This document shows, piece by piece, positions 6,726-15,930 of a stretch of DNA of 24,563 bases. Within the stretch, counting starts at the first letter, position 1. Every line of letters starts with the position of its first letter. A program made the position numbers and the translations under genes. This stretch comes from Paracoccaceae bacterium (GTDB lineage Bacteria; Pseudomonadota; Alphaproteobacteria; Rhodobacterales; Rhodobacteraceae): contig WFTU01000393.1 of the NCBI GenBank assembly GCA_015485375.1, positions 1 through 24,563 on the forward strand, in the 5' to 3' direction. The notes beneath the pieces were generated by a model. It worked only from the letters and a program-made list of their open reading frames with translations. It was not told where the DNA came from and searched no databases.

Positions 6726-7727
6726 ATGATCGAAAAACCCTATCTGCTTTTCCTCGGCGACGCGCCGGACCAGTTGGCCGCCAAGGTCGCACAAGGCATC
6801 AAGGACTGGCGTCCCGAAGACGTGGTCGGCCAGTTCCGGATGGAGGGCTGCAAGGCCGACATGGGCCTGCAGGACATGACCATCGCGCAGGCGGTCGAGG
6901 CCGGCGCCCGCACGCTTGTCGTCGGTGTTGCCAATCGTGGCGGCCATATCTCCGACGCATGGATTTCTGTTCTGACCGAGGCCTTGCAGGCCGGCATGGA
7001 CATAGCCTCCGGCCTGCACAACCTGTTGTCGGACGAGGGCGCGCTGGTCGCCGCCGCCCAGATGCACGGCGGCACTCTGCATGATGTGCGCATCCCGACC
7101 GTCGCCTATCCCATTGCCAGCGGCAAGAAACGCACCGGTAAACGCTGCCTCGCGGTCGGCACCGATTGTTCGGTTGGCAAGATGTATACCGCCATCGCCA
7201 TCGAGCGCGAAATGCACAAGCGCAACATGAATGCCACCTTCCGCGCCACCGGCCAGACCGGCATCCTGATCACCGGCGGCGGCGTGCCGCTCGACGCGGT
7301 GATTGCCGATTTCATGGCCGGCGCGGTGGAATACCTGACCCCCGACAACGACCCCGACCACTGGGATATTATCGAGGGGCAGGGCAGCCTGTTCCACGCC
7401 TCCTATTCCGGCGTCACCATGGCGCTGGTCCACGGCGGCCAGCCCGACGCGCTGATCCTGTGTCACGAACCGACGCGCGATCACATGCGCGGCCTGCCGG
7501 ATTATAAACTGCCGACGCTGGAACAGCTCCGCGATACCGCCCTGCCGCTGGCGCAGGTGGTCAATCCGGCCTGCAAGGTCGTGGCGATTTCCGTCAACAC
7601 CGCGAAGATGGGCGAGGAGGAAGCGCGCGAATACCTCTCCGATCTGGAACTCCGCATGGGCCTGCCCGCCGTAGACCCCTACCGTCAGGGCGCCGCCCGT
7701 CTGGTGGATGCGCTGGAGGCCATCTAG
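6726..7727 (+). CDS. dgcN: D-glutamate N-acetyltransferase DgcN (DUF1611 family)
   Basis: A 333-residue member of the DUF1611 family with a P-loop-like run G145-T-D-C-S-V-G-K152-M and a preceding Rossmann-like half (YLLFLGDAPD, TLVVGVANRGG). In marine bacteria DgcN was described as an N-acetyltransferase that turns D-glutamate into N-acetyl-D-glutamate, the first step of a D-Glu degradation route; the assignment here rests on family resemblance and on the adjacent dgcA. AGGAG six bases before ATG 6726 fixes the start. The next gene begins on the base directly after this stop, which implies co-translation. The family name alone would be a hypothetical P-loop protein, and the pairing with an enolase-family epimerase is what makes the call specific. 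Confidence 0.88.
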   Translation: MIEKPYLLFLGDAPDQLAAKVAQGIKDWRPEDVVGQFRMEGCKADMGLQDMTIAQAVEAGARTLVVGVANRGGHISDAWISVLTEALQAGMDIASGLHNLLSDEGALVAAAQMHGGTLHDVRIPTVAYPIASGKKRTGKRCLAVGTDCSVGKMYTAIAIEREMHKRNMNATFRATGQTGILITGGGVPLDAVIADFMAGAVEYLTPDNDPDHWDIIEGQGSLFHASYSGVTMALVHGGQPDALILCHEPTRDHMRGLPDYKLPTLEQLRDTALPLAQVVNPACKVVAISVNTAKMGEEEAREYLSDLELRMGLPAVDPYRQGAARLVDALEAI

Positions 7728-8696
7728 GTGCGGATCGAGGTCACCGAGGCAGCCTTTGAACTGGCCGAGGCATTCGTCATCTCGCGCGGCGCGCGCACCC
7801 ATGCCAAGGTGCTGACCGTCACCGTCACCGACGGCCTGCACAGCGGCCGCGGCGAATGCGTCCCCTATGCCCGCTACGGCGAAACGATGGAGAGTGTCAC
7901 CGCCCTGATCAAGGGCCTGCCGCTCCCGCTTGGTCGCGCGCGCCTGCAAACCCTGCTGCCTGCAGGCGCTGCCCGCAACGCCGTCGATTGCGCCCTCTGG
8001 GATCTGGAGGCCAAGCAAACCGGCAAGCGTGTGTGGCAACTGGCCGGCCTGCCGGAACCGAAACCGGAGATCACCGCCTTCACCCTGTCGCTCGGCACGC
8101 CGGAATCCATGCAGGCCGCCGCAGCAAAGAACGCCTTCCGCCCGCTCCTGAAAATCAAACTCGGCGGCGGCGAGGAAGACCTCGCCCGCCTGCGCGCCGT
8201 GCGGGCAGGGGCCCCCGATACCGATATTATAGTCGATGCCAACGAAGGCTGGACGCCGGAGCTTTACGCCAGCCTCGCCCCCGTCCTGCTGGACCTTGGC
8301 GTCAAACTGGTGGAACAGCCGCTCCCTGCCGGTGCCGACGACGCGCTGCTGGACATGGACCGCCCGCTACCCGTTTGCGCCGACGAGAGCGCCCACGACC
8401 GCAGCACGCTGGACGCGCTCAGGGGCAAATACGACGTGGTCAACATCAAGCTCGACAAAACCGGGGGCCTGACCGAGGCGCTGGCCCTGAAACAGGCCGC
8501 GCTTGATGCCGGTTTCGGCGTAATGGTCGGCTGCATGGTCGGCACCTCGCTCGCCATGGCCCCCGCCGTTCTGGTGGCACAGGGCGCAGACTTCACCGAC
8601 CTTGACGGCCCGCTCCTGCTGGCCGAGGATCGCGCAACACCACTTTACTACGACAACGCCGGAGCGCACCCGCCCTCCGCCGAGCTATGGGGATAG
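7728..8696 (+). CDS. dgcA: N-acetyl-D-glutamate racemase DgcA (enolase superfamily)
   Basis: A 322-residue enolase-superfamily enzyme of the dipeptide-epimerase branch. It carries the catalytic K142-I-K144 motif, metal ligands D170 (IIVDANEGW), E196 (LVEQPLP) and D219 (VCADES), and the opposite-face lysine K241 (VVNIKLDKTGG), all intact. DgcA converts N-acetyl-D-glutamate to N-acetyl-L-glutamate, which a deacetylase can then turn into L-glutamate. It begins with GTG immediately after the dgcN TAG; GGAGG at 7715-7719, inside the end of dgcN, serves as ribosome site. By motif alone an L-Ala-D/L-Glu epimerase of peptidoglycan recycling is the alternative; linkage to dgcN favours the DgcA assignment. 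Confidence 0.88.
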   Translation: MRIEVTEAAFELAEAFVISRGARTHAKVLTVTVTDGLHSGRGECVPYARYGETMESVTALIKGLPLPLGRARLQTLLPAGAARNAVDCALWDLEAKQTGKRVWQLAGLPEPKPEITAFTLSLGTPESMQAAAAKNAFRPLLKIKLGGGEEDLARLRAVRAGAPDTDIIVDANEGWTPELYASLAPVLLDLGVKLVEQPLPAGADDALLDMDRPLPVCADESAHDRSTLDALRGKYDVVNIKLDKTGGLTEALALKQAALDAGFGVMVGCMVGTSLAMAPAVLVAQGADFTDLDGPLLLAEDRATPLYYDNAGAHPPSAELWG

Positions 8697-8699
8697 AAC

Positions 8700-9551
8700 A
8701 TGAGCCGCACTGTTTACGTTAACGGGGAATACCTGCCCGAAGAGGATGCCAAGATCTCGATTTTCGACCGCGGTTTCCTGATGGCCGACGGGGTTTACGA
8801 GGTCACATCCGTCCTCGACGGCAAGCTGCTCGATTTCCCCGGCCACATGACCCGCCTTGCCCGCTCGCTGGGCGAACTGGACATGGACACACCGGTCACG
8901 GATGCGGAAATGGAGGCGATCCACCGCGAACTGATCCGTGCCAACGACATCGACGAAGGGCTGGTCTATCTGCAGGTCACGCGCGGCGCGGCGGATCGGG
9001 ATTTCCATTACCCCGAAGGGGTCAAACCCTCGCTGGTCCTGTTCACGCAAAAGAAAACCCTGACCGAAACCCCCGCCGCTACCAACGGCATCAAGGTGGT
9101 TTCCATCCCCGACATCCGCTGGGGCCGTCGCGACATCAAGACCGTGCAACTGCTCGCCCCCTCGATGGGAAAAATGGCGGCGAAGGCCGCGGGTGCCGAT
9201 GACGCTTGGCTGGTCGAGGACGGTTTCGTAACCGAGGGCACCTCCAACAACGCCTATATCGTCAAGGGCGGCAAGATCATCACCCGTAACCTCTCCACCG
9301 ATATCCTGCACGGCATCACCCGTGCCGCCGTCCTGCGTTTCGCGCGCGAGGCGCAGATGGAGGTCGAGGAACGCCCCTTCACCATCGACGAGGCAAAAGA
9401 GGCCGACGAGGCGTTTATCACCTCTGCCTCCACCTTCGTCTGTCCGGTGGTGGAGATCGACGGGGCGAAAATTGGCGATGGCACGCCCGGTCCGGTCGCC
9501 AGGCGCCTGCGCGAGATTTATCTGGAAGAGAGCCGCAAGACCGCGACTTAG
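8700..9551 (+). CDS. D-amino-acid transaminase-like PLP enzyme (fold type IV)
   Basis: A 283-residue class IV aminotransferase. K147 (GRRDIKTVQLL) is the Schiff-base lysine and E179 (VTEGTSNN) the residue that holds the PLP nitrogen. YLQVTRG (90-96) is typical of D-amino-acid transaminases. The carboxylate trap, R-x-H in the Bacillus enzyme (R98, H100), reads R100-D-F102-H103 here, so the histidine is displaced by one position and specificity may differ from the classical enzyme. It starts three bases after dgcA. In this context it would move amino groups from D-amino acids to 2-oxoglutarate, making D-glutamate for DgcN-DgcA. A branched-chain or (R)-amine transaminase is the alternative. The stop overlaps the convergent transporter gene by four bases. 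Confidence 0.85.
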   Translation: MSRTVYVNGEYLPEEDAKISIFDRGFLMADGVYEVTSVLDGKLLDFPGHMTRLARSLGELDMDTPVTDAEMEAIHRELIRANDIDEGLVYLQVTRGAADRDFHYPEGVKPSLVLFTQKKTLTETPAATNGIKVVSIPDIRWGRRDIKTVQLLAPSMGKMAAKAAGADDAWLVEDGFVTEGTSNNAYIVKGGKIITRNLSTDILHGITRAAVLRFAREAQMEVEERPFTIDEAKEADEAFITSASTFVCPVVEIDGAKIGDGTPGPVARRLREIYLEESRKTAT

Positions 9552-10255
9552 CCGAGCGCAACCCCGAACAGCGAACCGACAGCAGCAGTCGCGGCCATTG
9601 CGATACCGCCCCATATGGTTACGCGCAACGATGCCTTGAGCATCGGTGCTCCGCCGGTGCGGGCGGAAACCGCACCCATCAGGGCCAGAGCAAGCAAAGA
9701 TACGACTGTGGTGGCCAGCGATATTTGCGGTTCGGGCGCGAAAATCACGGCGCCCAGCGGCAGCGCCGCACCGGCTGTAAAGGATCCGGCCGAGGACAAT
9801 CCCGCCTGAATCGGCCGCGCCTTCAACCCGTCGGTGATGCCCAGTTCATCACGGGTATGTGCGCCGAGCGCATCTTTCGCCATTAGTTCTTTGGCAACCT
9901 GCAGGGAAAGGTCCGGGGACAGGCCGCGCTCGCGATAGATGTCGGCCAGTTCCTGTGTCTCGAACACCGGATCGGTTTCCAGTTCCCTTTTCTCGCGCGC
10001 GATATCGGCCGCCTCGCTATCCGCCTGCGAACTGACCGAGACATACTCCCCCGCCGCCATGGACATCGCACCGGCCACCAGTCCGGCCGTTCCCGCCAGC
10101 AAAACCTCGCTTTGCCCGACACCTGCCGCCGCAACACCGGTAATCAGGCTGGCGGTGGAAACTATCCCGTCATTCGCCCCCAGCACAGCAGCCCGAAGCC
10201 AGCCGATGCGGGTGATATAATGGTTTTCCTTGTTCTGTATCGGTGGTCTCGCCAT
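9548..10255 (-). CDS. VIT1/CCC1-family Fe/Mn transporter
   Basis: A 235-residue membrane protein of the VIT/CCC1 family, which moves ferrous iron or manganese. Signatures are GANDGIVSTASLITG in the first membrane helix, AGAMSMAAGEYVSVSSQADSE in the second, a glutamate-rich cytosolic metal-binding segment (REKRELETDPVFETQELADIYRERG) and three hydrophobic helices in the C-terminal half. ATG 10255 is chosen: it shares one base with the ribF stop (TGATG), while the longer frame to 10297 runs inside ribF. No strong ribosome site is visible, so translation probably depends on coupling to ribF. The direction of transport cannot be read from sequence. Confidence 0.88.
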   Translation of the reverse strand: MARPPIQNKENHYITRIGWLRAAVLGANDGIVSTASLITGVAAAGVGQSEVLLAGTAGLVAGAMSMAAGEYVSVSSQADSEAADIAREKRELETDPVFETQELADIYRERGLSPDLSLQVAKELMAKDALGAHTRDELGITDGLKARPIQAGLSSAGSFTAGAALPLGAVIFAPEPQISLATTVVSLLALALMGAVSARTGGAPMLKASLRVTIWGGIAMAATAAVGSLFGVALG

Positions 10256-11199
10256 CAGTTTATCGCCTTGTCCAGAATTTCCTGTGCGCGCACACAATCG
10301 CTGTTCATCTGCGCAATCAATGCCTCCAGAGTATCGTATTTTTCCTCCGGCCGTTGATAGGCCACCAGCGCGACAGATACCGGCGCGCCGTACAAATCCC
10401 CGCTGAAATCGAACAGATGTGTTTCCAGATTCGGCTTGTTCACCCCGAAGGTTGGCCGGATGCCAAGCGAGGCCGCCCCCTTGAACACCCCTTTATGCGG
10501 TCCGTCGAGAATGTCGAAAAACACCGCATAGACTCCGAACTTCGGCAGGTGTAGCCCGTCCAGCGACAGGTTCGCCGTCGGAAACCCCAGCTCCCGCCCG
10601 CGCTGGTCGCCCTTTTCCACCACCCCGTCGATCCGGTGCCAATGGCCAAGTATGCGCGCTGCGTCCTCCGGGCGCCCGTCGGACAGTGCCTCGCGGATGG
10701 CGGTGGAGGAATAATCCCCCTTCGCATCCGACACCAGCGGCGCAATGGTCACGCCGAACCCGTATTTCTTGCCGAATTCACACAGCGCCTCCGCATCGCC
10801 CGAGCGTCCCTTGCCGAACCGGAAATCCGCGCCGACCACCACATGCCGGATACCCAGCCCCTTGGCCAGAACCTCGCGTGCGAATTCCTCCGCCGTCAGC
10901 GAGGACAGCGCCTTGTCGAACGGGATTTCAAACAACACATCTATCCCCAGCTTCTCCAGCCGGTGCGCCCGCGTTTTGGAGCGCATCAGACGGAACGGCG
11001 GTGCGTCGGGGGCAAAAAACTCGCGCGGGTGCGGCTCGAAGGTTACGATCCCCAGCGGGGCGTCATGGTTGACCGCCACGGCCCGCGCCAGCGCAATCAC
11101 CGACTGGTGCCCCAGATGCACCCCGTCGAAATTGCCCATGGCCACGACAGCGCCGCGCGCCGTGTCGGGAATATCCTGATAGGTCTTGAAAATCTGCAT
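10255..11199 (-). CDS. ribF: Bifunctional riboflavin kinase / FAD synthetase
   Basis: A 314-residue RibF that phosphorylates riboflavin to FMN and adenylates FMN to FAD. The N-terminal nucleotidyltransferase part has GNFDGVHLGHQ (22-32) and YSSTAIREAL; the C-terminal kinase part has LGFPTANLSL, FGVYAV and LETHLFDF. ATG 11199 follows GAGG and gives the usual N-terminus (MQIFKTYQDIP); an ATG at 11223 is also in frame but has its AGGG almost touching it. It follows a MaoC-like gene by 26 bases and is coupled to the VIT-type transporter by TGATG, a three-gene leftward operon. Confidence 0.95.
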   Translation of the reverse strand: MQIFKTYQDIPDTARGAVVAMGNFDGVHLGHQSVIALARAVAVNHDAPLGIVTFEPHPREFFAPDAPPFRLMRSKTRAHRLEKLGIDVLFEIPFDKALSSLTAEEFAREVLAKGLGIRHVVVGADFRFGKGRSGDAEALCEFGKKYGFGVTIAPLVSDAKGDYSSTAIREALSDGRPEDAARILGHWHRIDGVVEKGDQRGRELGFPTANLSLDGLHLPKFGVYAVFFDILDGPHKGVFKGAASLGIRPTFGVNKPNLETHLFDFSGDLYGAPVSVALVAYQRPEEKYDTLEALIAQMNSDCVRAQEILDKAIN

Positions 11200-11225
11200 G
11201 GCCTCTACGGGCCGTGCCCGCATCC

Positions 11226-11681
11226 CTAGTCGAACTTGCGGCTCGGCGCCAGAACCAGCGCGTCACCCTTCAGAACAACGGTATCGCCCACACGGCAGGC
11301 GCATTCAAGGGTAACCCGACGTTTGGCGTAGTCGATCGCCAGAACCGTCACCGTTGCCTCCACCCGGTCCCCGGGGCGCACCGGCGCCATAAAGGTCAGA
11401 TTCTGCTTCAGATACACGGTGCCATGCCCGGGCAGTTGCTCGCCAATCACCGCCGAGATCAGCCCAGCCGTCAGCATCCCGTGCGCGATGCGACCACCGA
11501 AAATGGTCTCCTGTGCATATTCCTCGTCCAGATGCACGGGATTGTGGTCGGTTGACAGCTCGGCAAACATCTCGATCTCGCGGTCGCCAATGGTCTTGGC
11601 CAGCGAGCGTTCCATACCGATTTCCAGATCCTCGATACAGATCGTGCCGACAGGGAGGTTATGTTGCGGAGTATCGAGCAT
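11226..11681 (-). CDS. MaoC-like (R)-enoyl-CoA hydratase/dehydratase
   Basis: A 151-residue hot-dog-fold protein. The hydratase 2 motif is complete: D45-H-N-P-V-H50 followed by FGGRIAHGML, with D45 and H50 as the catalytic pair. Such enzymes hydrate trans-2-enoyl-CoA to (R)-3-hydroxyacyl-CoA, used in fatty-acid or acyl-CoA side pathways and sometimes in polyhydroxyalkanoate supply. Four in-frame ATGs exist (11729, 11711, 11699, 11681). Only 11681 has a good ribosome site (AAGGAA, six bases upstream), so it is chosen. The substrate is unknown. It is the first gene of a leftward group with ribF and the VIT gene, with no obvious functional link to them. Confidence 0.85.
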   Translation of the reverse strand: MLDTPQHNLPVGTICIEDLEIGMERSLAKTIGDREIEMFAELSTDHNPVHLDEEYAQETIFGGRIAHGMLTAGLISAVIGEQLPGHGTVYLKQNLTFMAPVRPGDRVEATVTVLAIDYAKRRVTLECACRVGDTVVLKGDALVLAPSRKFD

Positions 11682-11806
11682 TGCGCTTTCCTTGGCCATG
11701 GGACTCAACATGATTGTGCGTTGCACCATGTCTAGCCGATTCCAAATGGCCGCGCAATATAATTACGCAAAAAGTTTTTCAGGCGAAATTTACTGTCTCT
11801 CGCAAT

Positions 11807-12691
11807 CTAGCGCAGTTTTTCCGCCACATAGGTCGGATCCAACTGGTGCGCCTGAAAAAACGCCTCCAGATTCGCCGCATCCGGCACCCCGTTCACGCTC
11901 GGGATTTCATCCGCCGCAAGCCCGCCGGTCAGGAACAGGCTGTCCATTCCCTGCGCCATCGCGCCGCGAATATCTGTGTTGATACCGTCACCGATGCACA
12001 GGATCCGGTCCTCGGCAAAATCGAAGCCGGTGCGCGCCGCCAGCCGCATCCGCGCCAGTTCGTAAACCGGCGAATAGGGTTTGCCGAAATACAGGCTCTT
12101 GCCGCCGGCCTCCTCATAGGCTTTGGCGATTGCGCCGGCACAGAAAATCCGCTTGTCGCCCAGATCGACGAACAGGTCGGGATTGGTGCAGAGCATCTTC
12201 AGCCCGCGATTGACCCCGTCGAGGATGGTCAGCCGATAGTCGTCAGGTGTCTCGGTCAGGTCGTCGAACAATCCGGTGCAGACAATCCCCTCGGCCTCGT
12301 TCAGCGCTACCCGCTCTATGGCAGGCAGATTGCGCAGGTGTTCCGGCAAATCGTTGAAGAAACTGAGGTCGCGCTCCGGTCCCAGATGATAGACCTTGCG
12401 CCCGACCATCCCCGCCATCAGGGCCTCTTGCGCCGCATCGCCGGAACTGGCGATCTCGTGCCAGATATCCTCCGGCACGCCGATCCGCGCCAGTTGCCGC
12501 CTGACCGAGGTTTGCGGGCGCGGCGAATTGGTCAGCAGCACCACCATGCCGCCACCCGCCTTGAACGCACGCAATGCCTCGACCGCTTCGGGGAAGGGCT
12601 CCAGCCCGTTGTGCAGACATCCCCAGAGGTCGACAAAAATCGCGTCATACATGGCGCCGATATCGGCCAGTCTGGCAAGCGGCTGCGCCAC
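11807..12691 (-). CDS. HAD-superfamily class IIA hydrolase (TIGR01459 type)
   Basis: A 294-residue HAD phosphatase with a large C2A-type cap. Nucleophile D21 lies in FVDLWGCLHNG; the usual second Asp of DxD is Trp, as I recall for the TIGR01459 subfamily. Motif II is LLTNSPRP, motif III lysine lies in YFGKPYSPVYE, and motif IV is CIGDGINTDIRGA. The start is GTG at 12691, two bases after the ppaC stop, which keeps the family-like N-terminus (LARLADIGAMYDAIF); ATG 12652 would cut it. The substrate is unknown, perhaps a sugar or nucleotide phosphate as for NagD relatives. Close linkage to a pyrophosphatase implies a shared transcript. Confidence 0.85.
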   Translation of the reverse strand: MAQPLARLADIGAMYDAIFVDLWGCLHNGLEPFPEAVEALRAFKAGGGMVVLLTNSPRPQTSVRRQLARIGVPEDIWHEIASSGDAAQEALMAGMVGRKVYHLGPERDLSFFNDLPEHLRNLPAIERVALNEAEGIVCTGLFDDLTETPDDYRLTILDGVNRGLKMLCTNPDLFVDLGDKRIFCAGAIAKAYEEAGGKSLYFGKPYSPVYELARMRLAARTGFDFAEDRILCIGDGINTDIRGAMAQGMDSLFLTGGLAADEIPSVNGVPDAANLEAFFQAHQLDPTYVAEKLR

Positions 12692-12693
12692 GA

Positions 12694-13614
12694 TCAGACT
12701 TTCAGGTTCGGGATGATCTGCTTCTTGCGCGAAACAACGCCGGGCAGCACTACGGTATCGCCATCAACCGAAACGCCGAAGGATCTCTCGGCCACGGTTT
12801 TCACCAGATCGTTCGGCACCAGAAGAGTCGCTTCCTCGTTCAGGATATCGACCACGAACAGCAGCACCTGATCGACGCCATCCTCGGCGGCAACGTCGCC
12901 CATGCTGGACATAAGGCTGTCCTTGCGCCCCAGCACCGCATCGGGGCTGGTGGTTTCCAGAACCGACACGCGGAAACCGGTGTCGCCAACCTCGTATTTC
13001 TTCGAATCCAGCCGCAGCAGTTCCGCATCGGTGAAATGCGAGATATCCGACTTCGCCGCAAACATTTCGGCGGCATAGGCGGGAATATCGATGCCGAGAT
13101 CACCGGCCAGCCGCTCCGCAATCTCGCGGTCACGCGGGGTAGTGGTCGGGCTGCGGAATTCCAGCGTATCGGAAATGATGCAGCTCAGGATCAGCCCCTT
13201 GACGGCATCCGGCATGGTATCTAGCGCCGGTTCGCGCATGATCGAATACATCACCGTCGCGGTGGAGGCGACAGGCCGGATCGTGACGTTGATCGGCTTC
13301 TTCGTGGTGATTCCGCCGACCAGCAGGTGATGGTCGATGATCTGCCCGATGTCCGCGTCATTGATGCCCTCGGGCAATTCTGCCGGATTGTTGGTGTCCA
13401 CGATCACGACTTTCTCGCCCGCTTCCAGCGTGCCCAGCAGCTCCGGCTGCGCAAAACCCCAGCGTTCCAGCACAAACTTCGCCTCGGTGTTCGGCTCGCC
13501 CAGAACATAGGCTTCGGCCTTCAGGTTGCGGATGTTGTTCAGGTACCACGCCCAGACAATGGCGGAGCAGGTGGCGTCTGTGTCGGGGGCCAGATGGCCG
13601 AAAATCTTGATCAT
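12694..13614 (-). CDS. ppaC: Manganese-dependent inorganic pyrophosphatase (family II)
   Basis: A 306-residue DHH-superfamily pyrophosphatase hydrolysing PPi to phosphate. Metal and catalytic residues are H7, D11 and D13 (GHLAPDTDAT), D73 (IVDTNNPAEL), the D94-H95-H96 motif and D149 (IISDTLEF). The C-terminal SRKKQIIP binds phosphate. ATG 13614 gives the family N-terminus (MIKIFGHLAPDTD); an upstream in-frame ATG at 13653 adds thirteen unusual residues and has no ribosome site. It is divergent from groES, with about 200 bases between the starts. The HAD gene follows after two bases. Confidence 0.95.
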   Translation of the reverse strand: MIKIFGHLAPDTDATCSAIVWAWYLNNIRNLKAEAYVLGEPNTEAKFVLERWGFAQPELLGTLEAGEKVVIVDTNNPAELPEGINDADIGQIIDHHLLVGGITTKKPINVTIRPVASTATVMYSIMREPALDTMPDAVKGLILSCIISDTLEFRSPTTTPRDREIAERLAGDLGIDIPAYAAEMFAAKSDISHFTDAELLRLDSKKYEVGDTGFRVSVLETTSPDAVLGRKDSLMSSMGDVAAEDGVDQVLLFVVDILNEEATLLVPNDLVKTVAERSFGVSVDGDTVVLPGVVSRKKQIIPNLKV

Positions 13615-13720
13615 GTCTCGTCTCGTTGTTGTGCGCTGCAATATCTGCGCCATATATAGGCGCCGGTTTTTCCTTTGTCACCTTCTTTGACAAATGAACG
13701 GAAAACATGCGGTACCGAGC

Positions 13721-13750
13721 CTTGACTCGCCCGAAGCGCCTGCCTAAATA
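13721..13750 (+). promoter_or_regulatory. groESL promoter
   Basis: CTTGAC (13721-13726), 17 bases, then CTAAAT (13744-13749) matches five of six bases of each element of the alphaproteobacterial housekeeping pattern CTTGAC-N17-CTATAT, or nearly so. The CTTG start is also compatible with recognition by RpoH. It lies directly before the CIRCE operator, so HrcA bound there would cover the transcription start. Confidence 0.7.
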
Positions 13751-13757
13751 CCTGTCG

Positions 13758-13784
13758 TTATCACTCACCGGTGGCGAGTGCTAA
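13758..13784 (+). promoter_or_regulatory. CIRCE operator (HrcA site)
   Basis: The left arm TTATCACTC (13758-13766), a nine-base spacer and the right arm GAGTGCTAA (13776-13784) match the CIRCE pattern TTAGCACTC-N9-GAGTGCTAA with one mismatch in the left arm. It sits between the promoter and groES, as in other HrcA-controlled groE operons. Confidence 0.92.
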
Positions 13785-13830
13785 AACAGCAGAGCCACCC
13801 TAACACTGGCATACTCGAAGGAGCATCCAA

Positions 13831-14118
13831 ATGGCATTTACACCTTTGCACGACCGCGTAGTGGTTCGTCGTCTCGAAAGCGAAGAAAAAACCGCAGGCG
13901 GCCTGATCATTCCCGACACCGCCAAGGAAAAACCCTCCGAAGGCGAAATCGTGGCCGTTGGCGCAGGTGCGCGTGACGAAGACGGCGATCGCATCGCGAT
14001 GGACGTAAAAGCAGGCGACAAAATCCTGTTTGGCAAATGGTCCGGCACGGAAATCACCCTCGACGGTGAAGACCTGCTGATCATGAAAGAAAGCGACATC
14101 CTCGGCATCATCGCCTGA
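13831..14118 (+). CDS. groES: Co-chaperonin GroES
   Basis: A 95-residue heptameric lid of the GroEL chamber. It has the GroES N-terminus FTPLHDRVVVRR, the mobile loop region (EEKTAGGLIIPDTAKEKP) that contacts GroEL, and the typical C-terminal EDLLIMKESDILGII. AAGGAG at 13818-13823, seven bases before the ATG, is a near-perfect ribosome site. The same AAGGAGCATCC run recurs before groEL. Expression is expected to be heat-inducible through the CIRCE element. The 41-base gap to groEL has no hairpin, so the two are co-transcribed. Confidence 0.98.
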   Translation: MAFTPLHDRVVVRRLESEEKTAGGLIIPDTAKEKPSEGEIVAVGAGARDEDGDRIAMDVKAGDKILFGKWSGTEITLDGEDLLIMKESDILGIIA

Positions 14119-14159
14119 GCGAATTCTCGTTAACCCTCTAATTCCAAGGAGCATCCCAC

Positions 14160-15806
<1,647 letters not shown>

Positions 15807-15830
15807 GTCATACCGACATTGCGAATATCG

Positions 15831-15860
15831 AAACGGGGGGCTTCGGCCTCCCGTTTTTTT
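15831..15860 (+). terminator. Rho-independent terminator of groESL
   Basis: An 11-base-pair stem (15831-15841 with 15846-15856, one G-U pair) closes a UUCG tetraloop (15842-15845) and is followed by a T run to 15860. It lies 25 bases after the groEL stop and is a textbook strong terminator. Confidence 0.95.
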
Positions 15861-15930
15861 ACACGCGGAATTGACGCCCCGTGTGCGGGCGCTGCTGGAC
15901 AAGGCCTCGGTCGGGGTGTCCACTCCGCGC

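Noticed and set aside
6525..8039. 504-codon minus-strand open frame opposite dgcN/dgcA
   Set aside because: No motif or ribosome site, and the opposite strand codes intact DgcN and DgcA.
15871..15930. TTG/GTG extension of the DMT transporter
   Set aside because: It starts only eleven bases after the groEL terminator, adds hydrophilic residues before the first membrane helix, and has no ribosome site.
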